The notes under the pieces were generated by a model, which saw only the letters and a program-made list of their open reading frames with translations, did no database searches and had not been told where the DNA came from. The translations under genes and the position numbers were made by a program. From Deltaproteobacteria bacterium RIFCSPHIGHO2_02_FULL_44_16 (GTDB taxonomy: Bacteria; UBA10199; 2-02-FULL-44-16), in NCBI GenBank assembly GCA_001798185.1, contig MGRM01000004.1:1-56263 (forward strand): a DNA stretch of 56,263 nucleotides. Direction: 5' to 3'. Shown here piece after piece: positions 17,610-26,689 of this stretch (position 1 is the stretch's first letter; every line of letters begins with the position of its first letter).

Positions 17610-18034
17610 TCATGCTCCATAATTTCGATGATAAGTTTTTTGACCCGCTCCCCGAGATCATCACGAATACGAGAAAATTCCCTCTCTTCAGAGGGTGTGC
17701 CGACATACCGAATCGGATCTTCAATCGACCAGTGAACCACCTTCTTTGCGCCTGGAGTTATGGGACAATTTTTTTGAGCGTAATCACATACCGTCACGAC
17801 ATAATCCATGGTCTTCAACAATTCAGGATCGATTTGGTCGGAGGTATGATGAGAAATATCGATCCCAATCTCCTTCATTGCTTCAACTGCACACGGATGA
17901 AGTCCTGAGGCAAAAACCCCAGCGCTAAAAACTTCAAAGCGATCTTTTCCATAATGCCTCGCAAAACCCTCCGCCATTTGAGATCGACAGGCATTACCTG
18001 TGCAGATAAAAATGATTCGAAATTTTTTAGACAT
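17606..18034 (-). CDS. Arsenate reductase / low-molecular-weight phosphatase family protein
   Basis: This 142-residue LMW-PTP fold protein has P-loop CTGNACRS near the N-terminus and the catalytic-Asp segment EDPIRYVG. A cysteine at [10 protein letters not shown] matches the thioredoxin-coupled arsenate reductase pattern, so both ArsC and tyrosine phosphatase roles are possible. The ATG at 18034 lies inside the end of kbl (8-nt overlap), and the stop overlaps the kinase start. Coupling to a Ser/Thr kinase makes a signalling role at least as plausible as arsenic resistance; no other ars gene is near. Confidence 0.85.
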   Translation of the reverse strand: MSKKFRIIFICTGNACRSQMAEGFARHYGKDRFEVFSAGVFASGLHPCAVEAMKEIGIDISHHTSDQIDPELLKTMDYVVTVCDYAQKNCPITPGAKKVVHWSIEDPIRYVGTPSEEREFSRIRDDLGERVKKLIIEIMEHE

Positions 18035-19211
18035 GTTTTTGACACACCTTTCTAAACGCTTCAATCGTGCGATCAAGTTGTTCTGTCGTATGCGCAGATG
18101 AAACCTGGCAACGAATGCGCGCTTGTCCTTGCGGAACCACGGGATACGAGAAACCTTTCACATAAATTCCTTCCTTGAGCATATCGCGCGCAACATCACT
18201 CGCGCGTTTCGCGTCGCCAAACATGACCGGAACAATCGGATGTGTTCCTTCAAGAAGAGTAAGTCCTATCTCTTTTAAACCAGAACGAAAATACTCTGTA
18301 TTTTGTTGCAACGTTTCTCGCAGCTCAGGTTTTTCACGAATAAGCTGAAATGCTGAAAGCGTTGCAGCACAAATCATGGGCGGAAGTGCGTTCGAAAAAA
18401 GATAAGGACGAGAACGTTGACGAAGATAAGCAATGAGATCTTTTTTGCCGGTCGTAAATCCTCCTGCAGCGCCACCCAGCGCCTTCCCCATCGTCGACGT
18501 GATCATGTCGACACGATTCATCACATGATGATATTCAGGTGTTCCTCTCCCTTGCTCTCCGATAAAGCCCGTCGCATGGCTGTCATCCACCATGACAAGC
18601 GCTTCATATTTTTGCGCGAGATCACAAATCTCAGGAAGTTTTGCGATGTACCCATCCATCGAAAAGACACCATCAGTTGCAATCAGGATGAGACGCGCTC
18701 CCTCTTTTTTCGCCGTCTGAAGTTGATCTTCAAGATCCTGCATCTCTGAATTTTTGTAACGATATCGCTTGGCTTTGGAGAGACGGATACCATCAATGAC
18801 CGACGCATGATTAAGCTCGTCACTGATCACTGCGTCTTCTTCTGTCAGAATTGTTTCAAAAAGACCTTCGTTCGCTTCATAACAAGATGAATAAAGAATG
18901 GTATCTTCGGTTTGCATGAACTTTGTGATGGCCTCTTCAAGTTGTTGATGAAGAGAAAAAGTTCCACAGATAAAACGGACAGAAGCAGTACCGTAACCAA
19001 ATTCATCGAGGGCTTTTTGCGCAGCTTTGATGAGTGTCGGATGATCAGCAAGACCTAAATAATTATTCGCGCAAAAATTAATAACCTTTCCCTGCTTGAC
19101 TCGAATTTCAGAACTCTGTGGAGAGAGAATCGGCCATTCTTCTTTCCAAAGACCAGCTTTCTGGATCTCTTCTAATTGTGGTATAAGAATTTTTTGAAGT
19201 TGATTGTACAT
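18027..19211 (-). CDS. kbl: Glycine C-acetyltransferase (2-amino-3-ketobutyrate CoA ligase)
   Basis: This 394-residue PLP enzyme converts 2-amino-3-ketobutyrate and CoA to glycine and acetyl-CoA. Family marks are [14 protein letters not shown], the cofactor segment VDDSHATGF, and the PLP lysine in [13 protein letters not shown]. Length equals that of characterised Kbl. The threonine dehydrogenase gene lies upstream on the same strand, so the two form the Tdh-Kbl threonine degradation pathway, although a 126-bp family 1 repeat now lies between them. Confidence 0.95.
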   Translation of the reverse strand: MYNQLQKILIPQLEEIQKAGLWKEEWPILSPQSSEIRVKQGKVINFCANNYLGLADHPTLIKAAQKALDEFGYGTASVRFICGTFSLHQQLEEAITKFMQTEDTILYSSCYEANEGLFETILTEEDAVISDELNHASVIDGIRLSKAKRYRYKNSEMQDLEDQLQTAKKEGARLILIATDGVFSMDGYIAKLPEICDLAQKYEALVMVDDSHATGFIGEQGRGTPEYHHVMNRVDMITSTMGKALGGAAGGFTTGKKDLIAYLRQRSRPYLFSNALPPMICAATLSAFQLIREKPELRETLQQNTEYFRSGLKEIGLTLLEGTHPIVPVMFGDAKRASDVARDMLKEGIYVKGFSYPVVPQGQARIRCQVSSAHTTEQLDRTIEAFRKVCQKHV

Positions 19212-19233
19212 AATTTATTTTTTAAAAATTCAA

Positions 19234-19359
19234 ACTATAGTGAAAGCCTTTTCATGAGTACGATGTCATTCCTGCGAAAGCAGGAATCCAGGTGTTTATT
19301 AGCTTTTCTGGATCCCCGCTTTCGCGAGGATGACATACTAAAAGTTAATTCACTATAGT
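19234..19359. repeat. Full-length family 1 repeat (MITE-like, CTATAG ends)
   Basis: This copy reveals the outer ends of the family: ACTATAGTGAA at the left and TTCACTATAGT at the right as terminal inverted repeats, with the two hairpins (ATTCCTGCGAAAGCAGGAAT and the GGATCCCCGC unit) inside. It lies between tdh and kbl. The copy at 39409-39539 matches it along its length. Confidence 0.85.
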
Positions 19360-19379
19360 TCACACCTTCATCAGTTTGG

Positions 19380-20414
19380 TTATGGTCTCAGTAATATTTT
19401 TCCTACTTTAATTTCTTTCGCCGTTAATAACGCCATCGCTTTGTCGATCTCTTCCAGTTTCATCTCATGGGTGACTACTCGCGTCACATCAAGTTTTCCA
19501 GAGGCAATGAGTTTTGCCATGATCTCCCATGTCTCAAACATCTTTCGACCGAAAATTGATTTGACCGTAATCCCCTTGAAGATGAGTTCATTTGCAATAT
19601 CGAGTTCAATCGGTTTGGACGGGACTCCAAAAAACGTGAAAACACCTCCACTGCGTACCGATGCCAGTCCATCGTGGATTGCTTTTTCAGATCCACTCAT
19701 TTCAAGCACCGCATCAACTCCCACCCCACCGGTTAAATGATAAATGCGCTCACGTGTATTTTCCCGTGAGACATCGATGAGATGATCAGGCTTGAAAGAT
19801 TGGATCAGTTCCAAACGATAAGGCTGCATGCCGCAGGCAATGATTCTTTCAGCTCCCATTGCGCGGGCAACCGCCACCGAAAAAATTCCGATCGGTCCAT
19901 CCCCGAAAACAGCGACACTTTTTCCCTGAACATCACTTTCACTCACGCAATAGACCGCATTGCCGAGAGGCTCTTGAATCGAAGCAAGCGTCCATGACAT
20001 CGAAGGATCATTCTTGACACAACAGATTTCATGAATCGAAAGATATTCCGCAAAACTTCCGGGACGATCAATTCCAACGACTTTCAAATTGTGGCAGAGA
20101 TGCATCTGATCCATCTGACATTGATAACACTCAAGACACGGTACATGAGTTTCAATGGAAACATGATCACCCACCTTGACGCGCGTCACTTTTCGTCCCA
20201 CATCGACCACTTCGCCGGCACATTCATGTCCAAAGATGAGGGGTGTTTTGATACGACTTGCTGCCCATTGATCCCAATTGTAAATGTGAACATCAGTTCC
20301 GCAAATACTCGCCGCGCGAATGTTCACCAAAACATCATGGTCTCCCAATGAGGGAGTTGATGTTTCAATAAGGTCTGCACCAGAGGTCGGTTTTGTCTTA
20401 CAAAGCGCTTTCAT
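19380..20414 (-). CDS. tdh: L-threonine 3-dehydrogenase
   Basis: This 344-residue zinc-dependent medium-chain dehydrogenase oxidises threonine to 2-amino-3-ketobutyrate with NAD. Visible marks are the catalytic zinc Cys in SICGTDVHIYNWD, GHECAGEV, the structural zinc cluster CLECYQCQMDQMHLC, and the Rossmann GDGPIGIFSVAVARAMGA. ATG at 20414 follows AGAGGAA at good spacing and matches the family's usual start; longer frames upstream are not needed. It works with Kbl downstream. A divergent receiver gene starts 47 bp away. Confidence 0.95.
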   Translation of the reverse strand: MKALCKTKPTSGADLIETSTPSLGDHDVLVNIRAASICGTDVHIYNWDQWAASRIKTPLIFGHECAGEVVDVGRKVTRVKVGDHVSIETHVPCLECYQCQMDQMHLCHNLKVVGIDRPGSFAEYLSIHEICCVKNDPSMSWTLASIQEPLGNAVYCVSESDVQGKSVAVFGDGPIGIFSVAVARAMGAERIIACGMQPYRLELIQSFKPDHLIDVSRENTRERIYHLTGGVGVDAVLEMSGSEKAIHDGLASVRSGGVFTFFGVPSKPIELDIANELIFKGITVKSIFGRKMFETWEIMAKLIASGKLDVTRVVTHEMKLEEIDKAMALLTAKEIKVGKILLRP

Positions 20415-20461
20415 TAAAATTCCTCTTGAAGCGAGGCGTAATCTAGCGATATCGTACTTCC

Positions 20462-20851
20462 ATGTCATCACTTTTATTGATGAGCCCTGACACCGAAACC
20501 CAAGAACTTTTAAAGCTTCGATGCGAGCTTGCGGGTTTCGACGTCCTTCTCGGCTTTAGCGAAGCAGAAGTGCAAGCTCTTCTCCCAACGTCGATCCCCG
20601 ATGTGATCATCATCGATCTGACGTCGCACGATGCTTCAGACAAACAAGAGGCTCATCATATCTTCACACATCTTCAGGGGACAAAAACCATTCGCGTTCT
20701 GATTGCACCCCGTTCGGCGCAAGAAGTAATTGATGACGTTGAAAGTTGGCCAGTTGATTTGATAATTCGAAAGCCATTTGAGCTGGAATCGGTCGTCGCG
20801 CGCATTGAAGAGCTGCAATCAAAACAACATATCAGTGATAACAGTATTTAG
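20462..20851 (+). CDS. Stand-alone receiver-like domain protein
   Basis: This 129-residue CheY-like fold has a probable phospho-acceptor Asp in VIIIDLTSHD (about residue 52), the conserved Lys-Pro in IIRKPFELESV, and a C-terminal helix. The N-terminal acidic pocket is reduced (LLMSPDTE), so phosphorylation is likely but not certain. It has no output domain. It is transcribed away from tdh, with no histidine kinase nearby, so its partner is unknown. Confidence 0.75.
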   Translation: MSSLLLMSPDTETQELLKLRCELAGFDVLLGFSEAEVQALLPTSIPDVIIIDLTSHDASDKQEAHHIFTHLQGTKTIRVLIAPRSAQEVIDDVESWPVDLIIRKPFELESVVARIEELQSKQHISDNSI

Positions 20852-20870
20852 GAACCTCTGAAAAACTTAC

Positions 20871-20935
20871 CATGTCATTCCCGCGTAGGCGGGAATCCAG
20901 TATCCTGGATCCCTGCCTTCGCAGGGATGACAAAA
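20871..20935. repeat. Dispersed palindromic repeat, family 1
   Basis: Two hairpins, ATTCCCGCGTAGGCGGGAAT and GGATCCCTGCCTTCGCAGGGAT, ending GATGACA. Located between the convergent receiver and phosphofructokinase genes, where it could terminate transcription in both directions. Confidence 0.85.
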
Positions 20936-20946
20936 TAGAGATCCCT

Positions 20947-22011
20947 TTAATACCCCCAAAAAGTTTTTGTTAATTCATACAAATCATCATCAACCGTTTT
21001 AATTCCCGTTGAAATTTCTTTGAGCGGCATCTCCACAATATCTTTTCCGTGCAGCGCCACCATAACGCCAAAACGCTGCGCATGCACCGCATCCATTGCC
21101 GCAACACCGTAACGCGTAGCAAGCACACGATCCGCAGCAGTCGGAGTTCCGCCGCGCTGGACATGACCAAGAACCGTGACACGTGTGTCATAGTCAGTTC
21201 TCTTTTCAATTTCTTTGGCGAGGACTTGTCCAATGCCTCCAAGCTGCGCATGACCAAATTCATCTTTTTTTTCTGAAGAGAGAATTTCTTTTTGAAGTTG
21301 GCCCTCTTTAATCTTGGCCCCTTCAGCCACGACAATAATACTGAAATAGACTCCTTGTTGATGTCGCTGCCAAATCATCTCGCACACTTCATCGATATCG
21401 ATCGGCTTTTCAGGAATGAGTATCGCATCCGCTCCTCCGGCAAGACCTGCATACGTTGCAATCCAACCGGCGTGGCGTCCCATCACTTCACAAACGAGCA
21501 CACGATCGTGAGATTCAGCGGTAGTGTGAAGTCGATCAATGGCTTCAGTGGCAATTTCAACCGCAGTATCAAAGCCAAAGGTAAAATCAGTTCCTTTGAG
21601 ATCATTATCAATTGTTTTTGGAATCCCGACCACAGGAAGATGATGTTCGAAAAGTTTTGCCGCAACGGTAAGCGTATCTTCGCCACCAACTGCAATCAAG
21701 GCGTGCAATCCTAATTTTTCAAAATTGCTATAAGCGCGATCTGTTGTCTGTTTATCTTTAAAGAGATTCGTACGCGAGGTTCCAAGAATCGTGCCACCTC
21801 GATAAAGAATCCCTCGCACTGCAGCGCGATCCAGAATCATCGTCTCTTTTTCAATGAGACCTCGCCATCCATGTTTGATGCCAATAATTTCATAACCACC
21901 GTACGAGAGGGCTCGACGTACCACAGCGCGAAGCACAGCATTGAGCCCCGGACAATCACCGCCGCCGGTAAGAATTCCTACTTTTTTCTTTTTTTCGAAA
22001 ATACTGATCAC
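20947..22011 (-). CDS. 6-phosphofructokinase, PPi-dependent type predicted
   Basis: This is a 354-residue PFK of group III. The substrate segments GGGDCPGLNAV, GGEDTL and PKTIDNDL are clear. The Asp in GGEDTL and the Lys in PKTIDND are the residues that in characterised enzymes favour pyrophosphate over ATP (ATP enzymes have Gly at one or both sites). PPi use, and hence a reversible reaction, is therefore predicted. The start is GTG at 22011, which overlaps the ctpA stop as GTGA and follows AGGATCGAA. It is translationally coupled to ctpA. Confidence 0.9.
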   Translation of the reverse strand: MISIFEKKKKVGILTGGGDCPGLNAVLRAVVRRALSYGGYEIIGIKHGWRGLIEKETMILDRAAVRGILYRGGTILGTSRTNLFKDKQTTDRAYSNFEKLGLHALIAVGGEDTLTVAAKLFEHHLPVVGIPKTIDNDLKGTDFTFGFDTAVEIATEAIDRLHTTAESHDRVLVCEVMGRHAGWIATYAGLAGGADAILIPEKPIDIDEVCEMIWQRHQQGVYFSIIVVAEGAKIKEGQLQKEILSSEKKDEFGHAQLGGIGQVLAKEIEKRTDYDTRVTVLGHVQRGGTPTAADRVLATRYGVAAMDAVHAQRFGVMVALHGKDIVEMPLKEISTGIKTVDDDLYELTKTFWGY

Positions 22012-23255
22012 TTCGATCCTGTGTCTTGAAACAACCCCCAACTCTTCAGATGATGAATCGCCATATGCTTTTGATAATCGGTCGCTGGTTGTTCTGCGGT
22101 GAGAACGTCTTCGCCTTCTCCTTTGAGATGACCACTCAGATCTTTTTCACGTACCTGGGCACGCTTCTTTTCAGATTCCGTTATTTTCGCGGGAACAATA
22201 ATATCTGGCGTAATGCCGTGAGCTTGAATCGGTTTTCGATTGGGCGTGAAATAGCGAGCAACGGTAAGTTTGAGGCCACTCCCATCATCAAGATCCACCA
22301 CCGTTTGCACAGAACCTTTTCCAAAACTCTGCATTCCGAGAAGGACGGCTCGCTTGTGATCTTGAAGCGCTCCCGCAACGATTTCTGAAGCAGAAGCAGA
22401 GCCAGCATCAATGAGAACAATTAAAGGAGTGACAGGTTCGTCGCCATCATTTTTAGCTTCTCGACGATCGATTTCAACACCACGACTTTCGGTGGTGACA
22501 ATCACTCCCTGCTTTAAAAAAAGATCGGAAACAGCAACGCCCTCCTCTAAAAGCCCCCCGGGATTACGACGAAGATCGAGAATAATTCCTTCTAATGGTT
22601 TCTTTTTTGAATATTGCTCAATAAACTTATGAAGTTTCTTTGCCGTCCCTTGCTGAAAACTTGAAATATTAAAATAACCGAATCGATCTTCCAGAAGCTC
22701 TGCCTTCACGCTCGGCACATTAATCAACTGTCGCACCAACGAAACATCATATCGCTCCTTGGTGTCTGGCCGTTCGAGCGTAAGAGCCACGGTCGATCCC
22801 CGCTTCCCTCTCATTTTTCGAACTGCTTCCATAAACGGAAGATTTTTTGTGGCTTCTCCGTCAATTTTCAGAATGCGATCTCCTGCTTTCATCCCTTTTT
22901 GTTCTGCAGGAGAACCTTTAATAGGAGCAACAACGGTGAGCATTCCGTCACGAATGGCAACTTCAATCCCAATACCATCAAATCGGCCGCGGGTATCAAC
23001 TTTAAGTTCGCGATATATTTCCGGCGCCATATAGACCGAATGCGGATCGAGCGTACTCATCATTCCACGAATAGCTCCTTCCAGAAGCTCCTTTTCATCA
23101 GTCTCTTCGACATAATTTTCTTCAATGTAATGAAGGGTCGTGGTAAAAACATGGAGTTTTTTATAGCCTTCTTCCGAAAGAGCATACAAAGAGAGCGACG
23201 GGAGAAAAAAAGTGACAAAGCTCAGAAGCAAAGAATAAAGTTTTACGCGCAACAT
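22008..23255 (-). CDS. ctpA: C-terminal processing peptidase (S41)
   Basis: This roughly 415-residue exported Ser/Lys protease has an N-terminal signal sequence (LLLSFVTFFLPSLSLYA), a PDZ domain (about residues 75-165), and the S41 catalytic domain with GSASASEI (Ser about 288-290) and SFGKGSVQT (Lys 313). It trims C-termini of envelope proteins. The ATG at 23255 is chosen because the signal peptide then begins MLRVKLYS; upstream codons lack a ribosome site. It is divergent from tolQ and is followed by the overlapping pfk gene. Confidence 0.9.
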   Translation of the reverse strand: MLRVKLYSLLLSFVTFFLPSLSLYALSEEGYKKLHVFTTTLHYIEENYVEETDEKELLEGAIRGMMSTLDPHSVYMAPEIYRELKVDTRGRFDGIGIEVAIRDGMLTVVAPIKGSPAEQKGMKAGDRILKIDGEATKNLPFMEAVRKMRGKRGSTVALTLERPDTKERYDVSLVRQLINVPSVKAELLEDRFGYFNISSFQQGTAKKLHKFIEQYSKKKPLEGIILDLRRNPGGLLEEGVAVSDLFLKQGVIVTTESRGVEIDRREAKNDGDEPVTPLIVLIDAGSASASEIVAGALQDHKRAVLLGMQSFGKGSVQTVVDLDDGSGLKLTVARYFTPNRKPIQAHGITPDIIVPAKITESEKKRAQVREKDLSGHLKGEGEDVLTAEQPATDYQKHMAIHHLKSWGLFQDTGSK

Positions 23256-23300
23256 TTGGCGACGTGTAACATGCCATGAAGAAAAAGCAAGAGGAGCAAA

Positions 23301-23330
23301 TTGACTTTTCCCCTTTGAGGTTTGTAATAT
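23301..23330 (+). promoter_or_regulatory. Probable sigma70-type promoter of tolQ
   Basis: TTGACT at 23301-23306 and TAATAT at 23325-23330 are separated by 18 bp, about 28 bp before the tolQ start. AAAGGAATTCT precedes the ATG. Confidence 0.6.
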
Positions 23331-23357
23331 CACCCGCTCTTACACGAAAGGAATTCT

Positions 23358-24065
23358 ATGAAACTTTTTGGAATCATCGGCCTTCTGGCTCAGGCAAGTG
23401 TTGAGACAGAAACACTCAACGAGACGAGCGGAAGCCTTTTCTCTCTTCTGTTGCATGCGAACGGAGTCGTGCAATTAACTCTTTTGCTTCTCATTGGCTT
23501 TTCGATCGTCAGCTGGGCCATCATCGGCAGCAAATATCGACAACTGGCGCGGATCAAACGGAGCTGTGCTCATTTCTACGAGCTTTTCTGGAAAGTAGGT
23601 TCACTCCATGAACTGCAGGAAAAGCGCAGCTTCCGAAAAAGTCCGGCCTTTCGTGTTTTTCAAACTGCACTCAATCTCTCTACCGAAAAAAAAGCAACTA
23701 CTCCTGAAAGCTTGAAACGCGAAGTAAAAAGAGCGCTGGAAGATGAAATCGAGCAGATGGAATATGGAGTCCCATTTCTGGCAACGACCGGGAGTGCTGC
23801 CCCTTTTATCGGACTTTTTGGAACGGTGTGGGGAATTCTCACGGCATTTTGGAAAATTGGTCGCACCGGAGCATCGAGTCTTGCGATTGTCGGACCACAT
23901 ATTGCTGAAGCGCTGATCGCTACCGCCATCGGTCTTGCTGCCGCCATCCCTGCGGTTATTTTTTATAATATTTATGTGAATCGCATTCGCCTTCTCACCA
24001 AAGATTTGGCTGATTTTTCAGATGATGTCGTGCACCGCTTTGAACAGGAACATTTTCACGCCTAG
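23358..24065 (+). CDS. tolQ: Tol-Pal system proton channel subunit
   Basis: This 235-residue inner-membrane protein of the MotA/TolQ/ExbB family has a first span at about residues 35-57. Two further spans come after the cytoplasmic loop, including SAAPFIGLFGTVWGILTAFWKIG and LIATAIGLAAAIPAVIFYNI. It forms the proton-driven motor with TolR. Gene order tolQ-tolR-tolA-tolB and an 8-nt gap to the next gene support TolQ rather than ExbB. Confidence 0.93.
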   Translation: MKLFGIIGLLAQASVETETLNETSGSLFSLLLHANGVVQLTLLLLIGFSIVSWAIIGSKYRQLARIKRSCAHFYELFWKVGSLHELQEKRSFRKSPAFRVFQTALNLSTEKKATTPESLKREVKRALEDEIEQMEYGVPFLATTGSAAPFIGLFGTVWGILTAFWKIGRTGASSLAIVGPHIAEALIATAIGLAAAIPAVIFYNIYVNRIRLLTKDLADFSDDVVHRFEQEHFHA

Positions 24066-24073
24066 GAGCCATC

Positions 24074-24505
24074 ATGGGATTGCAGATACAACGCAGAGCT
24101 GAAAATAGAATGCTTGCTGAAATTAATATTACGCCGTTTGTGGATGTGATGTTGGTGCTCCTCATTATTTTTATGGTGACAGCTCCACTTCTGCAGCAAG
24201 GACTTCCCGTCAATCTTCCACAAGCTTCAGCTCCAGCGCTAAAGCGGAGTAAATCAGATGTTATTCTCACGGTAAAATCAAATGGCTCTCTTTATCTCGG
24301 TGACAGTAAAGAAGCGCTCAATCTCACGAGTCTCTCCGATCGATTGAAACAGATGTATGCTGTTCGCGAAGAAAAGGATTTATTTATACGCGCTGATTCA
24401 GCACTGCTCTATGGCACCGTGGTCAAAATAATGTCTCTTGCCAAGGAGGCTGGCGTAGATCGAATCGGCATGCTGACCCAACCCGAACGCGCTGATACGC
24501 GTTAA
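24074..24505 (+). CDS. tolR: Tol-Pal system protein
   Basis: This 143-residue protein has a single N-terminal span. The motif INITPFVDVMLVLLIIFMV contains the proton-conducting Asp, and a periplasmic domain follows with the family signature FIRADSALLYGTVVKIMSLAKEAG. It partners TolQ and transmits force to TolA. The ATG follows AGGAGCCATC. Three bases separate its stop from the next gene. Confidence 0.93.
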   Translation: MGLQIQRRAENRMLAEINITPFVDVMLVLLIIFMVTAPLLQQGLPVNLPQASAPALKRSKSDVILTVKSNGSLYLGDSKEALNLTSLSDRLKQMYAVREEKDLFIRADSALLYGTVVKIMSLAKEAGVDRIGMLTQPERADTR

Positions 24506-24508
24506 CAC

Positions 24509-25264
24509 ATGATCTTAAAACGTCCTCTTATCACTTCAGCTCTCTGTCACCTGTTGATGTTTCTTTTTCTTTCTGTGTGGCAATATTTTACGTTTTCGAA
24601 GCAGCACGATCTCGCGGTCACCTGGGTAGAACTTCCCAAAGGGATGAGCGAAGACATTGGAACCGGAATGAAAAAAGCTGCAAGCCTGCCGCAGTCGACG
24701 ATTCAGGAACAAAAACAGCCGCCAGCACCAAAAGCTCATCAGATAAAAAAAGAGTCGCCAAAGATGAAAAAAGAGCCACCAAAATTAACCCAGAAAAGGA
24801 CGAAGTCCCTTTCGGAAACGGATCGTAAAATTCAGGCAGCTCTCGGAAACATCGATAAAGCGTTAGCTGAGCGAGCAACACCAGAAGCAGCTCAAGTAAA
24901 AGAAAACGAGGAAGGATATAAATATGGCACAGGAGATGAACCCCTTCGCGTTTCTCCGGACGACCCTGAATATTTAAAATATCAAGCTGAAGTCAGAATG
25001 AAAATTATCAACGAATGGATTCTTCCCACCCGGTACATGGAAGAGGAAATTGCTCGTAATGCAAAACTTGAAGTTTTCATTGATGACCACGGGGACGTAA
25101 CATCCACACGATGGCTCGACCGATCGGGTGACGAAAGCTTTGACGCTTCAGCGCTTCGAGCGGTGCAGCGCGCTTCTCCACTTCCAAAACCACCTGACCG
25201 GCTCTCTTCCGAAACGTATCAAGAAGGATTTCTCATTGAATTTGATCCTCGATTGAAGCAATAA
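24509..25264 (+). CDS. tolA: TolA/TonB-like protein
   Basis: This 251-residue energy-transducing protein has an N-terminal membrane span (LITSALCHLLMFLFLSVW) and a Lys/Pro/Gln-rich spacer (about residues 50-110). Its C-terminal TonB/TolA fold (VRMKIINEWILPTRY...ASPLPKPPDRL) reaches across the periplasm. It is shorter than enterobacterial TolA. Context between tolR and tolB makes TolA the best name, although sequence alone would also allow TonB. Confidence 0.85.
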   Translation: MILKRPLITSALCHLLMFLFLSVWQYFTFSKQHDLAVTWVELPKGMSEDIGTGMKKAASLPQSTIQEQKQPPAPKAHQIKKESPKMKKEPPKLTQKRTKSLSETDRKIQAALGNIDKALAERATPEAAQVKENEEGYKYGTGDEPLRVSPDDPEYLKYQAEVRMKIINEWILPTRYMEEEIARNAKLEVFIDDHGDVTSTRWLDRSGDESFDASALRAVQRASPLPKPPDRLSSETYQEGFLIEFDPRLKQ

Positions 25265-25280
25265 ATAATAATGATCGCAT

Positions 25281-25363
25281 CATGGTTCGACAAGCTCACC
25301 ATGAGCGAATCAGAAAAATACCTAAAATGAAACAACCGAACATCCTGAGCTTGTCGAAGGATG
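25281..25363. repeat. Inverted pair of CTTCGACAAGCTCA-type repeats
   Basis: GGTTCGACAAGCTCACCATG (25284-25303) faces CATCCTGAGCTTGTCGAAGG (25341-25360), so the two arms are inverted copies around about 37 bp. It lies in the tolA-tolB gap. Confidence 0.7.
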
Positions 25364-25379
25364 AGGATATGGAGATTTT

Positions 25380-26657
25380 ATGAAAGAATTTCTTCTTTTT
25401 ATAAGCATTTTTTTCTTTTCTCTTCAACTCGCATCAGCTCGGATTTATATTCCCGTAGATCAATCTTCTGATAAGAAATTCCCCATCGCGGTGGTGGATC
25501 TTTTTGGAGGGGAAGAGGGAGCCGAAATCGGCAAGATCATTCGCAACGATTTGGAGCTTTCCGGATATTTCAATGTTCTAGAACCAGGACTTTTTGAAAA
25601 CAGCGCAGAACAAGAAGGAACTACTCTCGAAACTATTCAGTTTGGTTTCTGGCGTTCTCTTGAAACGCAAGCGCTCGTGAAAGGGAGCATCGAGAAAGAA
25701 CGGGGCGAATTTATCATCACCCTTCGTCTTTTTGATCCTTTTGGTCCGGTCATGCTCGTCGGGAAACAGTATGTCGGAAAGAAAGAAAATCTTCGCGATA
25801 TCGCTCATCGTTTCTCAGATGAAATTATGGAAGTCCTCACCGGCATTCGCGGTGTTTTCACCACGCACATTGCGTATGTCGCCTCAAAGGGGAAAAAGAG
25901 TCTCGAAGTTTCCGTCATGGATATGGACGGCAAACGAGCCCGAAGACTGACCAAAAACGGAGTCATGAATATTTCTCCTGCCTGGTCTTCAGATGGAAGT
26001 CATCTTGTGTTTACCTCCTATATCACAGGCGCTCCAGAAATTTTTTCGATGCGCTCGAATGGTCGTGAAATGACACGACTCACAAAAGATCCTGGAGCAA
26101 AATTGACACCTCTCTACACTCCTTCGGGATCTGAGATTATTTATATTTCGACGGAAAGTGGCGAAGCTGAACTCTCTATTATGGATGCAAATGGAAAAAA
26201 TCAACGTCGTCTGAATACGGGATTTGGAATCGATATTTCTCCGGACATTTCTCCTGATGCGACGGAAATTGTTTTTGCATCGGAACGATCTGGGAATCTG
26301 CACTTGTTTAAAATGAATACGGACGGAAGCAATGTGAAACGTTTGACCTTTGTGGGATATCAAAATGACATGCCTTCGTGGTCACCGCGAGCTGATAAGA
26401 TTGCCTTTGCCGGACGTGACAAAGGAACCTTTGATATTTTTATTATGAATCCTGACGGGAGTAATATTCAACGCCTCACCATTCGCGCAGGAAGCAACGA
26501 ACATCCCACCTTTTCTCCCGACGGACGTTTTATTGTCTTTTCCTCCACTCGAAGTGGAAGTGAACAAATTTATCTGATGCGTACCGATGGCTCAAATCAG
26601 ATGCCAATTACAACCTCAGGTGGACGATTACCTGCCTGGAGTCCACGCCTCGAATGA
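25380..26657 (+). CDS. tolB: Tol-Pal system beta-propeller protein
   Basis: This 425-residue periplasmic protein has a signal peptide at residues 1-20 (cleavage after ASA), an N-terminal alpha/beta domain (about 25-165), and a six-bladed propeller built of repeats such as NISPAWSSDGSHLVFTS and MPSWSPRADKIAFAG. It links TolA to peptidoglycan-bound Pal. GGAG lies 5 nt before the ATG. No pal gene follows, which is unusual for the operon. Confidence 0.95.
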   Translation: MKEFLLFISIFFFSLQLASARIYIPVDQSSDKKFPIAVVDLFGGEEGAEIGKIIRNDLELSGYFNVLEPGLFENSAEQEGTTLETIQFGFWRSLETQALVKGSIEKERGEFIITLRLFDPFGPVMLVGKQYVGKKENLRDIAHRFSDEIMEVLTGIRGVFTTHIAYVASKGKKSLEVSVMDMDGKRARRLTKNGVMNISPAWSSDGSHLVFTSYITGAPEIFSMRSNGREMTRLTKDPGAKLTPLYTPSGSEIIYISTESGEAELSIMDANGKNQRRLNTGFGIDISPDISPDATEIVFASERSGNLHLFKMNTDGSNVKRLTFVGYQNDMPSWSPRADKIAFAGRDKGTFDIFIMNPDGSNIQRLTIRAGSNEHPTFSPDGRFIVFSSTRSGSEQIYLMRTDGSNQMPITTSGGRLPAWSPRLE

Positions 26658-26689
26658 GAGCTGCGCTCTTTTTTGGGTAAGAAAAGAAT

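Noticed and set aside
17606-18034. Part of an arsenic resistance operon
   Set aside because: No arsR, arsB or acr3 gene is near; the gene is embedded between kbl and a kinase.
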